Source: Rhizophagus irregularis
Taxonomy: Eukaryota; Glomeromycota; Glomeromycetes; Glomerales; Glomeraceae
Reading direction: 5' to 3'
Assembly: GCF_026210795.1 (NCBI RefSeq)
Contig: NC_089438.1
Span: forward strand, 2,873,501-2,937,500
Length of the DNA: 64,000 nucleotides
A program made the position numbers and the translations under genes. Position 1 is the stretch's first letter. Each line of letters begins with the position of its first letter. The notes below the pieces were generated by a model, which was not told where the DNA came from, did no database searches, and saw only the letters and a program-made list of their open reading frames with translations. Shown piece by piece: positions 12,581 to 24,374 of the stretch.

Positions 12581-14773
12581 TCATTCATTTTCCAATCCAT
12601 ATATATCTATTTTTAATTCATTTAGAAACTTGATGGCTTTACTATAATTTCGTAAAGCAGCTTTTCTTAACCACTTAATTCCTTCAGATTTGTTCTCCGG
12701 AATTTCACATTTTCCCTTATAGTATATATCACCCAAATGATATTGTGCTGCGATATTTTCCCCTTCTATGGCAGATTTAGTGATATAATCCATAAATATT
12801 TTTTGATTATCACCTTGCTTAAGTTTCTTTAATAAAATAAATGCATAACGTAATTGAGCATCAGGATTTCCTCTATCAGCAGCTTCTTTAATTAATGCTT
12901 TACCTTCTTCGCGTTCTTTCACATCGTCATGTAATCCTTCCCATAAATAACGACCCTTCCAAAATTTTGCTGTTACATTATCATTACTTGCATGATATTC
13001 AAAACATTTCCATGCTTTTTGATGATCACCTGTCCTAAAAGCTAGTACGCCTTCATCCAATGTTATTGAAATATTCGGATCAACATCATCTGGTATTTCT
13101 AAATCATCATCTAGATCATCTTCTTTTGTTCCATCTAAATTTAATTTCTTATCAGGAAGTAAATCTGGCAAATCGTCATCAAACATACAGCTAATGGAAC
13201 TATGTAATTCTTCTAACATGTCCAATATTTTCAAAAAAGAAAGACGTTCATGTGGATTGTGTTTCCAAGCTATAAAATATATAAAATCGATTAGAAAATT
13301 TTATAAAATTTAGCTCTATATTACTTTACTTTCTAACATGCACTTCTATATTTTAAGTTAAATAATATGAACTCAAACGAAACAAAGTTGAAATAACATC
13401 TCATAATACTTACAGTCATAAATAATTCTCCTATAACCTTCTTGGAGCTTAGAAATTTCGGGAGTTGATTTTCCAAATCTAATTATTTCTCTACCTCCTT
13501 TAATCACATGTTCCCTAATCATTTCTATTTTTTCCATGTTTTTATACGGAACTTTTTCGAAAACAAGTTCCCAAAGTAACATACTAAAACTAAAAATTTC
13601 ACATTGTGTTGTATATCGAGTATTAGCGTTGCTTAATTTCTCCGGTGCCAACCAACGCACAGTGTCATCCAACTTATTCCCTACTGAAGTGGTTTTTCCA
13701 TAATCATAACGTGCTGAATCGAACTTATAAATTTTAGGTTCTAGAGTATGTGTCATTAAGATATTTTCACATTTTAGGTCATGATGTAAAATTTCAGCCT
13801 GTTGCAAAAATACAAGCCCACGACAAATATTAAGAGCGATTCGAACCTTACAATGCCAATTAATATCTTTTTTTTCGTAAAGCTCTCTCAAAGTTCCACG
13901 TCCAGCCCATTCAAAAATCATCATACTATCAATACCAATTTTCGAAACGCCATAAAATTTAAGAATATGATTACAATCTGATAATATGGTTAAGATTTTA
14001 AGATGTTTCTGCACGTCTGGATTTGATTTCATTTCTTCTTCAGTATTTGAAATTTTTTTACAAGCAACTTCTTGCCCTTTAAAAATTTTTCTTATTACAA
14101 CATTAGAGCTTCCTCCGCTTCGGACATCATCAGGATTTGGTCGCGGTGGGGAAACTAAATCTATTGAATCAATCTTTTTTGCGCCATGTAAAACTACTTT
14201 GTCATTAATGCAATTTTGAATATACTGTACTCCATCAAGTATGTTATCAACTTTTCCATCAATGTTATCAACTTTTTTATCCATTGTTTTAAGATATTCT
14301 TCAAATTCGACAATGTCCTCTTCTAAAGCTTCTTTTTCAATCCTCCTTTGTTCATCATTAGCAACAGCCATAGTAAAGTGTAAATCATTCATTGCTTTAT
14401 CGTATTCATCTGTAAGTCTAATAAATTTTTCTTTAACAGATATTGCCGTTGTGTATCTTTTAAACCCGTGGATTTTCGAAATTTTCGTAGTAAATTTCTT
14501 AATTTCCTCCAAAACATATATAAATTTATGAAAAGCGTCATGAAATACTTTATCATTTTCCTTTCTTTTTTGTTTCCTACGTCGTAATGACTCCAAAGCA
14601 GCACCGGTTATTTTCACCCTGACTGTTAAAACATCGCAAATATTTTGGTTATAGTCCGCGGCTTCACAAATTTCTATTATTTTTTTAATTGTAGTTGTAG
14701 CAACATCAATTAAGGGGACAAATGAACCTACAACATCTCCTGCTAAACAGGTGGCTTCTTTAATATCCACCAT
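12581..14773 (-). CDS. MLKL-like protein: helical bundle, pseudokinase, Sel1-like repeats (block A copy)
   Basis: Two exons, 14773-13414 and 13269-12581, join in frame (donor GTAAGT, acceptor TTATAG, phase 1) for 682 residues. Residues about 1-145 are helical with an EICEAADYNQNICDVL start and an EQRR helix, in the position and spacing of the MLKL four-helix bundle. Residues 150-195 are a charged brace-like helix. The kinase-like domain (about 222-455) has VACK Lys239, HHDLKCEN with Asp332, KFD at 350-352 in place of DFG, and LAPEK; the glycine loop is not recognisable, so Mg-ATP catalysis looks unlikely. Exon 2 carries several Sel1-like repeats (AWKCFEYHA, EGKALIKEAADRGNPDAQL, AAQYHLGDIYYKG, GIKWLRKAA). 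The block B paralogue at 39177-41295 has the same exon pattern. MLKL family membership is by motif recognition; a cell-death role is inference. Confidence 0.85.
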
Positions 14774-15125
14774 TATGACATGAATAATTTTTTTTAAAAG
14801 AGATATGTTTATTTTTTCCCTTTAAAAAAACTATTTATATATTGTGCATGTATTGTGTAAAGCAATTACGCATAACAATTCAAACCTATTTCTATTGTTC
14901 CCATTAAATGGTATCTAACCTTTTTTATACTTGTAAATAAAATATAGTTCCACGATGATCATTGATTTTATGCGCAGTGAGCATCACACCCGGTGACAAC
15001 GGTCTAGACCATTCCAAACTGAAATATGATAAATGTCGATCATACAAACTATACAGTATGCATGTAGAGCGAAAGATGTAATACCGGTCGGACTATTGCA
15101 GTGTATCTTTTGAAACTCTGTATTA
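14774..15125. other. upstream region of the MLKL-like gene
   Basis: 352 bases with no gene. They should contain the promoter of the minus-strand gene starting at 14773; no clear TATA box can be assigned. The right boundary is the TA target of the Tigger element. Confidence 0.4.
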
Positions 15126-16599
15126 CAGTCAAAGCTCGTTATAGTGAACCCTTGGTTCCAGTCATTTTTGTTTACTATAACGAATATTTACAAAATCGAA
15201 AGTTCTCTTTATAGTAAACTTTATATTAGCACAAAAAAAAGTTTCTTTTAACGAAAGTTTTTTGAATTTTATTTATCAACAATTATGTATTTACATATTT
15301 CAAGTATTTAACATAAGTTCATATAACTATCTAATGTAAACTTCTTTGCATTATCTTGAATTTTTTTGTTAATTTTTGATTTTAAAATATTAAGAGATTT
15401 CAATTCTGTGTAATATCATCGGGTGGATTTTTAAAATAAAGAATTACTTTTTCTAAACTATTCAAAGCCTCTTTATTAGTAATATGGTCCAGTGCAAAAA
15501 GATTTGTACATCAAAATAAATGTCAATAAAAAATTTTTTAATAAATTAAATTTCATTTTTTTTATATAAATCTTATTAGTATATATTCGGAAATATTATA
15601 ATATCATTATTACACCAAATTGTGCATCACCATCGGATTCACTATAATTATTAGATTCTTTATTAATTAATTGGACATTTTCGTTAGCCTCAAAATATAC
15701 TAAAATATGCCTTGGTATTTTAAGCACTTTTTTCTAAAATTCATTATAATCTTTAAGTTGACTTCATTTTTTAATGCATTTAAAAGTGTATTTCAAACAG
15801 GCAATAATTTAGGATCTTACAATTTCACCTTTTACAACTGCTTAAACACCTTCAATTGGCTGTAGTTCATAATAATAGGTGACATATAAAAACTTCATGA
15901 TCATATTGTTTTGCCATTTTAATGCAAGAAAATAGTACCATTTTCTTGTGCATTTAAACCAGCTCCAATAGTTCTAGTTTCTGTAATTCATTTGAAAAAC
16001 AATATTGACTTCCAGTTTTTCATGCTTGAAGTTGGATTAGGCCATCCAAAGTGTTTTATGTGGTGTAAATGTGCAATCACTGTACTTATTCCAGTCTAAT
16101 GCAATGCTCCCAACTGTACCCTTGGTACAATTAGTGTTTCAGCAACTTACTTGCGTAATTTAAGCTCCAGATGACTTTCTTTTGTAAAATTAGCCTTTGG
16201 AAGATAATTATGCATACTTTATTATCATTAGTTTTTTGTTGTCTGTTAGTGGTATGCCACTTCATTTTAAGGAAGAAGGAAGTATCATACAATAAAAAAA
16301 ATTTTTATCAGCAAATTCGGGCAATTATTTACTAATAAATATGTAAATCTCAGCCCATTATGTTTAGTTTTACAAAATTTTTCTTTGGCGTAAATCTTGT
16401 CCTTTTTTAGTGATGTACAAATCTTTTTCACCCCATTCGGGTGATCATCAAAGGTTATAACCTTACGATTTATGTCACAAATGCATAGGTTATAACCTTA
16501 TATGGGCAGCCCATAAGCCATAATTTAATGTCACGTGACCTGATTTTTAATTCTGGCCCAACATGCGCAATTTTGGCATGTTAATTTTGGAACACATTA

Positions 16600-17400
16600 C
16601 ATATGTTAATTACTGTACATGTTATCCAGATGTAACATGCGTTAATATCATCGCACGTTACTTTTATGTAATATGCGCTAATTCAAACGCATGTTCTCTG
16701 ATGTAACATGCGGTGATTCAGACGCATGTTATTCATCTGTAACATGCGATAAATTGGGCGCATGTTACCCATCCATAACATGCAGTGATTCAGACGCATG
16801 TTACAGATGGGTAATATGCGTTAATTCTGGCACATGTTACTCATTTGTAATATGCGCTAATTTGGGCGCATGTTACGCTTCTGTAATATGCGTTAATTCT
16901 GGTGCATGTTACTCATCTGTAATATGCGCTAATTTAGGCGCATGTTACGCTTCTGTAATATGCGTTAATTCTGGTGCATATTACTCATCCGTAATATGCA
17001 TTAATTCTGGTGCATGTTACGCTTCTGTAATATGCGTTAATTCAGGTGCATGTTACTCATCCGTAATATGCGTTAATTCTGGTGCATGTTACGCTTCTGT
17101 AATATGCGTTAATTCAGGTGCATGTTACTCATCCGTAATATGCGTTAATTCTGGTGCATGTTACTCATCCGTAATATACGCTAATTTGGGCGCATGTTAC
17201 GAATGAGTAACATGCATTAATTTTGCCGCATGTTACGCTTCTGTAACATGCGTTAATTCTGGCGCATGTTACGCTTCTGTAACATGCGTTAATTCTGGCG
17301 CATGTTACGCTTCTGTAATATGCATTAATTCTGGCACATATTACTCATCTGTAAAATGCGCTAATTCTGGTGCATGTTTCCTAGTAGTAACTCTGATGCA
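16600..17400 (+). repeat. array of about 22 hairpin-forming 36-bp repeats, left arm
   Basis: Each unit reads GTAAYATGCGYTAATTCTGG then YGCATGTTAC and a 6-base linker alternating GCTTCT and TCATCC. GTAACATGCG and CGCATGTTAC are exact complements around a loop of about 10 bases, so every unit can form a 10-bp hairpin. The 36-base period keeps one frame open (171 codons from 16691), which I treat as an artefact. Confidence 0.85.
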
Positions 17401-17699
17401 TATTCCTTACTACAATGATTCTGATTTCTGACACATGTTCTTATGTTTAAAACATCAAATATTTAAACTAAGTATTACCAGAATTACTGCATTATATTAT
17501 AGAATATTGCATATTATACATCAGGAATATATGCAAGAATTGTTGTAAATACATTATAAATTTACATTGGAATATACGTTAAATTACTTCATATTTTATT
17601 AATAAATAATATATAGCATCTGGAATATATGCCATGATTACTACATATTATAGTAGAAAATTCATATTAAATTGTTATATTTATTTGAAATAGTATTTT

Positions 17700-18083
17700 C
17701 AGCAAAAAAATAGTAAAACGATAAAAAATTAACAAAAAAAAAAAATAAGATTAACAAAAAAAAATAAAACTAGCAAAAAAAAAAATAAAATTATAAAAAA
17801 AAAATAAAATTAATAAAAAAAAAATAAAATTAACAAAAAAAATAAAATTAAAAAAAAAATAAAATTAACAAAAAAAAAATAAAAAAAAATAAAAAATGAA
17901 AAAGAAAAAATTAAATATATAGGAATAAGAAAAAACAAATGATTATTATATTTGCATCAGTAAAGTGATTTACATGATTATAAAATTAATTACTTATAAA
18001 TTTTAAAATATACTATGCAAATCATTTGTTTTTTGTTATTTTTTTTTTGATTTATTTTTTTTTTTGTTTATTTTTTTTTTGTT

Positions 18084-18136
<53 letters not shown>

Positions 18137-18279
18137 TTTATTTTTTTTTTTGTTTATTTTTTTTTTTTGTTTATTTTTTTTTTGTTTATTTTTTTTTTTG
18201 TTTATTTTTTTTTTTGTTTATTTTTTTTTTTGTTTATTTTTTTTTTTTGTTTATTTTTTTTTTTGTTTATTTTTTTTTT

Positions 18280-18332
<53 letters not shown>

Positions 18333-18410
18333 TTTTTTTTTTGTTTATTTATTTTTTTTGTTTATTTTTTTTTTGTTATTTTTATTGTTTTATTATTTTT
18401 TTGATTTTAA
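17700..18410. repeat. A-rich then T-rich low-complexity centre of the fold-back element
   Basis: 17700-17910 is AAAAAAAATAAAATTAAC-like repeats. 18040-18410 is runs of T broken by GTTTA at about 14-base spacing. They are rough mirror images across a short unique middle (17911-18040), consistent with the inverted-arm plan. Confidence 0.75.
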
Positions 18411-18589
18411 AAAAATGGCCATCTTTAATAAAGTTATATATATTTCTAATGCATAATATGCAATATTCTATAATATAATATGCATTGATTTTGGTAATAC
18501 TCAGTATTAAATATTTGGTATTTTGGATATAAAAATATGTACTAAAATCACTGTATATTACAGTAAGAAATATGAACTAGAGTTACTGC

Positions 18590-19420
18590 ATGTTACTGTA
18601 GGGAACATGCGCTAGTAACATGTACCCAAATTAGCGCATGTTATGGATGAGTAACATGCACGCCAGAATTAACGCATATTACAGATGAGTAACATACGCC
18701 ATAATTAACGCATGTCACAGAAGCATAATATGCACCAGAATTAACGCATGTTACGGATGAGTAACATGCGCCAGAATTAACGCATATTACGGATGAGTAA
18801 CATGCGCCAGAATTAACGCATATTACAGAAGCGTAACATGCATTAGAATTAACGCATGTTATGGATGAGTAACATGCGCCAGAATTAACACATATTACAG
18901 ATAAGTAATATGCGCCAGAATTAACGCATGTTACAGAAGCGTAACATGCACCAGAATTAATGCATGTTACGGATGAGTAACATGCGCCATAATTAACGCA
19001 TATTATGGATGAGTAATATGCGCCAGAATTAACGCATGTTACAGAAGCGTAACATGCATCAGAATTAACGCATGTTATGGATGAGTAACATGCACCAGAA
19101 TTAACGCATATTACGGATGAGTAACATGCGCCAGAATTAACGCATATTACGAATGAGTAACATGTGCCAGAATTAACGCATGTTACAGAAGCGTAACATG
19201 CGCCCAAATTAGCGCATGTTATGAATGAGTAACATGCGCCAAAATTAACGCATATTACCCATCCATAACATGCATCTGAATCACTGCATGTTACAGATGG
19301 GTAATATGCGCCCAATTTATCGCATGTTATAGATAAATAACATGCGTCTGAATCACCGCATGTTACATTTAGGTAACATGTACAGTAATTAGCGCATGTA
19401 ACGTGTTCCAAAATTAACAT
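18590..19420 (-). repeat. array of about 23 hairpin-forming 36-bp repeats, right arm
   Basis: Same unit as the left arm but on the opposite strand (GTAACATGCGCCAGAATTAA then CGCATGTTAC; linkers GGATGA and AGAAGC). Units differ by point changes, mostly C/T and G/A. The linker alternation and stem are kept. The minus frame is open for 264 codons because the period is a multiple of three. Confidence 0.85.
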
Positions 19421-19589
19421 GCCAAAATTGCGCATGTTGGGCCAGAATTAAAAAATCAGGTCACGTGACATTAAATTATGGCCCATGGGCCGCCCATATA
19501 AGGTTATAACCTATGCATTTGTGACATAAATCGTAAGGTTATAACCTTTGATGATCACCCAAATGGGGTGATCTTTTTGCACTGGACTA

Positions 19590-20010
19590 TAATACTTATT
19601 TTGGATTCTTCATCCTCTTCTGTATTATTATTTTCAGGATTTGAAATTACCGCATCTATAATTTCTTTAGAATTACAAAACATTATTAATGAATTAAATT
19701 TACAAGATCCTATTACAGCTAAGGAGTTTATTTGTATTGATAACGAGATTCCAATAGAATCATTATCAGATAAAGTAATTTCATTGATATCGTCATCAAT
19801 AGTATTTTGGTCAAAATCGTTGGTAAAATACCCATTTTTCTCCAGCAATTTTTAATTGTATTTGATTTTACTATTTTCCATGCCTCACTTGCAAATGTTA
19901 TAACATCAAGAATATCAATTGGTGTTATATCCAAACTATTTTCTTCGATAAAAAATGATGTGATAAAATCACGTGATATAACTGTTGATCGATGGTAATT
20001 TATCAGGATG
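19590..20010 (-). pseudogene. Tigger/pogo transposase, C-terminal fragment
   Basis: On minus, ITPIDILDVITFASEAWKI then NTIKNCWRKMGILP (about 19840-19925) is the conserved end of pogo/Tigger DDE transposases. A shifted frame then continues into SIQINSLAVIG, DEESKISIIVQCKKI and is cut by the fold-back insert at 19570. Upstream towards 20060 only broken frames occur (IDPPVI, then a stop). It is the displaced 3' end of the gene at 26900-27975. Confidence 0.75.
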
Positions 20011-20798
20011 ATTAATATTACCATTGGATGATCAACATCATATAACGGGAGGATCAATGTTCGAAATGTTTGATATATCAAATATATCAAATATATTAGC
20101 TATATTGCATATATTAAATATATTGCACATATCAAACATTTTAAACATTTTTAGCTTAGTGTTTTTACATATAAATAGATGCGTTATTTTTTGATGTATT
20201 TAAAATAGGTATCCAGTTAATAAGATATTTACCGATATTAAATAAAAAACATTTTTTATTGTTATAAATTTCTTTGGTTATCTCATTGTCATTTGTTGTC
20301 ATATACACCTAACCCATTGTTTTATCATTATTTATCGTCATAAATCCTTTATTTGTGTCTGATCGTATTTGCCATTGGGAGTGCAATACTTTATTCACAT
20401 CTGATCAGATTTGAAGATATATTGGTCAATTGTAACTTAAAGATATTAATTTTGTTTATTAACCTTGCATTAACTATCATCATATTACTTATACATACTA
20501 TACACCTTCTGCCTACCCTAATTAACCTTTTGTTTATTCTTATAAACACTAAAAGAACTGATATTAACAATATCATATGCCTCCACCCTATTTGCAACCA
20601 AAAGTTTTCTATACTGGTCCTAAAAAATATTTAGTATTTATTCTGGTTACATCACGATTTCCCGACAACCTTTTTCCCAATGTAATGCCATAGTATACAT
20701 AGTAAACTTATTAATTGTGGGGTGCAGTATTATATTTAATCTTAGTATATAAAATTTTAATTTATTTTTAGTTGTATTTTTAATTGGACCTAAAAGTC

Positions 20799-20990
20799 GT
20801 TAAACTATTAATCAGGTGAATTAAGGATAATTTGTCTGGGATGATGTTAAACTAACAATCATGTGAGTTAGGGATAATAATTAATCTGCAGTATTGTTAA
20901 ACTATAGGCCAGGTGACATAAAAATAATTTAGCATCCGAAATTGACGTTAAACTAGTAGATCATTAAATCAGGTGTATTAAAATGTCAGG
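20799..20990. repeat. degenerate tandem repeat, about 4 copies of 60 bp
   Basis: GTTAAACTA recurs at about 60-base steps, each followed by ATCAGGTGAATTAGGGATAAT-like sequence (20799, 20845, 20897, 20948). Divergence is high; no function is apparent. Confidence 0.5.
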
Positions 20991-22518
20991 TGAATAATTT
21001 GTAGATCATGATATTAATGATGAGATAATATAGTTTCACAATTAAGGAGTTAATGATGATCATTATGAGCTAAAGTAAACAAAGGAAAATAATTCATGGA
21101 AATAATATTTTTATAAAAATAATTTATGGAAAAATTGTTAAAATTAAAATCTATGAATGAAAATTACTAATTTTGTGAAACATAAACAAATATAAATAGC
21201 AGTGAAAATGTAACCAAAGGACAGAAGTTATAATTTTAGAGTCAAAATTCGAATTTATAAATTTTCAATATTATTTATTTATTTATTATTTAACATTATT
21301 AAACCAAGCATATTATTGTATAAATTTATATTATTAATAAAGAGTTATTTTGTTAATATCTAAGGTGGCAACGTGATTTATCATGGGCTTAGATGTTACA
21401 TCGGGAAATTTTTTTGGAGGATAAATATCGATGTAAACGGTCGAATATCAAGCATGAAAAGATGATAAAATTTAACCACCAAATGTAATTTCCAAATATT
21501 AAGAACGAACAAATTGATTGTGAATTGGCGTAGATGGATAAATAATTAGCCGAAAAGGATAAACATTTAGGAAGAGTAATGGGAATCCCATAATTTTTAT
21601 GAACTCAAATTCTTAGTGATATATAAACTAAGTGATATCTATAATGTTGATAAACATTTAGGAAGAGTAATGATCTACATGACGTAATATTCATCAAATA
21701 ATTGACAAAGAACCAATAGGATAATTAGAGTCGATCAATTGCGGCTTAGCAATCTTTAACAATAAGAACGATAAGAAAGAATAATTATAAGCCACAAAAG
21801 ATAGATTATAAGCAAAACACATAAAGCGAATTAAAAGAACATATAAAATAATGTCAGAAAGATTAAAGAACACAAAATAATGTAAAAGATAATATAAAAA
21901 GATAGTATAAAGATGGAACGTAAAAGATAATATATTAAAAAGAACATATATAAAAAGATAGCATATTAAAAGATAGCATATTAAAAGATAGCGTATTTAA
22001 AATATAGATAGTATATTAGAAAGATAGTTCAAAGATAATATGTAAAAAGAACATAAAAGATAGTATATAGATAGAATAGAAAGTAGCATAAAAATTGTAT
22101 ATATAGAGAGCGGAATTCAAGGTAATTCCACAGTTCTCATCCACAGAACTCAATAAAAATATAAGTTTCATTTTAATTATTTGTTAATGAAGTATAATTT
22201 TAATTAAAGGTAATAGGTTCGCCCTAAACTTTAATTAATGTTTGCTTAATTAATTTTAATTGAATAAATGGAAATTTTAAGATGAATTAAATATACACTT
22301 TTGGAAAGTAATAATTCGTAGCGAGAGCTATCGAAGTTTGAAATTAAAGGTAAAAGTGGATATAATTTGGGGAAATTTCGAGAAGTTAATTTTTATTTTA
22401 TGTTGTTTGATGTTTTATATTACTAACGCTATTTATGTTGTGAACCAAGAATGTTGTTGTATATTGTTGTTGTGCGTTGATTATATTATTTGTTAATTAT
22501 GCCGTCGATTATTTGCTT

Positions 22519-22592
22519 GTTCGTTTAATTGTTCGTTCGTTCGTTTATTCGTTCGTTCGTTTATTCGTTCGTTCGTTCATTCGTTCGTTCGA
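22519..22592. repeat. (TTCG)n microsatellite
   Basis: TTCG tetramers broken by TTTA and TTCA variants over about 74 bases. A short open frame across it (22477-22665) reads only Arg/Ser/Phe/Val repeats and is not treated as a gene. Confidence 0.9.
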
Positions 22593-22984
22593 CCATGGGA
22601 ATGCCCGTTCGATGTGGCAACTCTGTAAATTGATGACAGAGGGAATTGGGGGATCTCATCGATAATTATCACTTTATTGATAATTATCACATTTTATCAT
22701 ACTAAATAAATCGATAATTAATGTATTATGATGATCATCAATAAACAACTGGAAAAATATAATGATATTTAACATTAATGATATTTATTGATAATTATCT
22801 GAAAGATATTTAATGATATTAAGTGTTAAAAATTTTATCGATGAATTTCTATAAGATATTTAACATTAATGATATTTATTGACAATAATCTGAAAAATAA
22901 ATAATGATATTAAGTGTTAAAAGATTTTATCAATAAATTTCTGTAAGTTATTTAATGTTAATCAATCCTGTATAGATTTGCGTT

Positions 22985-24065
22985 ATGTAACATGATATTA
23001 TAATTAAGTTATGAGATTATTTAACAATCACGTGTATTATATTATGTGACACGACTTTCCGTTAGTTAAACTACTAAGACGCGATGATAAGTTTATTTTT
23101 TTAAACTTTTTTTTTAGTTTAATTAACCATTTCCTTCGCCCATCCCCATTTATACTCTTCTAACCTTCTTTTTCCTTCCCTTCTCACCCGTCTCTTTCAC
23201 ACTTTCCCTTCACCCACTCCACCCTTTTTACGCTTTCTTTTTTCTTTCTTTTTTTTTCACCTTCTCTTCATCTTCCCATCATTTCTTTTCATCTTCGATC
23301 ATTTCTTTTCGTCTCCTATTACTCTTCTTCATCTTCCCATCATTTCTTTTCATCCTTCTTTTCGTCTCTCATCATCACAGGTCGAAATTAGTTAAATAGG
23401 GTATCAATAGGTTATCAATAGGTTATCAATCGGCTATCAATAGGCTACCCTATTGGTAGCCTATTGAACTTGCGCCATAATCTGTCACCAATCGGGCAGG
23501 CTGATTGTTAGCCAATTAATAACTTATTGATAACCTATTAGTATCCTATTGGTATTTTTATCAAATTGGTTATCAATAAGGTATTAATAGGTTATCAATA
23601 GGTTATCAATCAGCCTGCCCGATTGGTGACAGATTATGGCGCAAGTTCAATAGGCTACCAATAGGGTAGCCTATTGATAGCCGATTGATAACCTATTGAT
23701 AACCTATTGATACCCTATTTAACTAATTTCGACCTGTGCATGTCCTATTTCTCCTTTTTGTTTCCTCTATTACTTTCCATTACTCCATTGTTAGTGTAAC
23801 ATGATATTATAATTAATTAAAAGTAACGAGGCTATTTAACAATCACGTGTATCATATCATGTGACACAACTTTCCATTGATTAACTACTAAAACGTGACG
23901 CGATAAGTACTATTTTTTTAAACTTTTTTTTAAAAGTTTAAAGTTTAATTAAACATTACTTTCGCCCTTTCCCATTCACATTCTTCTACCCTTCTTTTTC
24001 CTTCCCCTTTTCATCTGTCTTTCTTTCACACTTTTCCTTTCACCTACTTCACCCCTTTTTACGCT
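22985..24065. repeat. two direct copies of a 270-bp region with CT-rich ends, flanking a fold-back element
   Basis: 22985-23250 and 23796-24065 share TGTAACATGATATTATAATT, ATTTAACAATCACGTGTAT, ATGTGACAC, AACTTTCC and then a long pyrimidine-rich tract with CCTTCTTTTTCCTTCCC. The 363-bp fold-back element lies between them. Such CT-rich tracts commonly precede start codons in fungi, so the copies may be a duplicated 5' leader or promoter; no start codon can be assigned. Confidence 0.7.
23376..23738. mobile_element. 363-bp fold-back MITE
   Basis: It is nearly one perfect palindrome: CACAGGTCGAAATTAGTTAA at the left and its complement at the right, each followed by ATCAATAGGTTATCAATAGG repeats, GGCTACCCTATTGG and GCGCCATAATCTGTCACC. 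CAT sits on both sides (23373-23375 and 23739-23741), a possible 3-bp target duplication. No coding capacity. Confidence 0.8.
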
Positions 24066-24374
24066 TTCCTTCTTTTTTTTCATTTTCACCTTTCGTTTTA
24101 TTTCATTTTTCCCATTTTTTTCATTGGCAGTTTGATCATTTTACCATTAAAACTTAAGCATTTTTTAGTTTAAGCTTAAACATTTTTTTGTAAATTTTCC
24201 CTTTTCCTTTTTTTTTCGTTTTTTTCCCTTTCCCTTTCTTTCATTTTTCCCCTTTCCCCCTTTTCATTTTTTCCCTTCCCTTTCTTTCCTTTTTTCCCAT
24301 ATCCCTCTTTTTCTCGTCTTCCTTTCTCTTTGCTCTTTCTCTCTTCTTCCCTTTCCTTTTTTCTAGGCATTCTT

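Larger units (their letters stand above)
16429..19570. mobile_element. 3.1-kb fold-back element with minisatellite arms
   Basis: The termini are inverted copies beginning CACCCCATTCGGGTGATCAT, with long matching arms through GGTTATAACCTTACG, GTCACGTGACCTGATT and CATGCGCAATTTTGG. A perfect 8-bp target duplication ATCTTTTT flanks it (16421-16428 and 19571-19578). Each arm (about 1 kb) continues as an array of 36-bp hairpin repeats in opposite orientation. The centre is an A-rich tract (17700-17910) followed by a T-rich tract (18040-18410). No transposase is present. It is inserted into the 3' end of the Tigger transposase gene. Confidence 0.9.

Noticed and set aside
13986-14604. Open frames on the opposite strand or in a shifted frame within the MLKL-like gene
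   Set aside because: Shadows of the real coding exon, which has family motifs throughout; these frames have none.
18026-18478. Open frames of almost pure Phe
   Set aside because: Pure T-run translation in the centre of a fold-back element; no start context and no domain.
16600-19420. CRISPR array suggested by regular 36-base repeats
   Set aside because: There are no unique spacers: the units are contiguous, the 6-base linkers alternate between two sequences, and the arrays are transposon arms in a fungal genome.
22090-22140. tRNA-like fold around GGAATTCAAGGTAATTCC
   Set aside because: Only one hairpin forms; there is no acceptor stem, anticodon arm or GTTCGAATC-type box at the right spacing.
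22477-22665. Arg/Ser/Phe repeat protein on plus
   Set aside because: Translation of the TTCG microsatellite.
24176-24370. Lys/Glu/Arg-rich 64-codon frame on minus
   Set aside because: It is the complement of a pyrimidine-rich tract; composition alone explains it.
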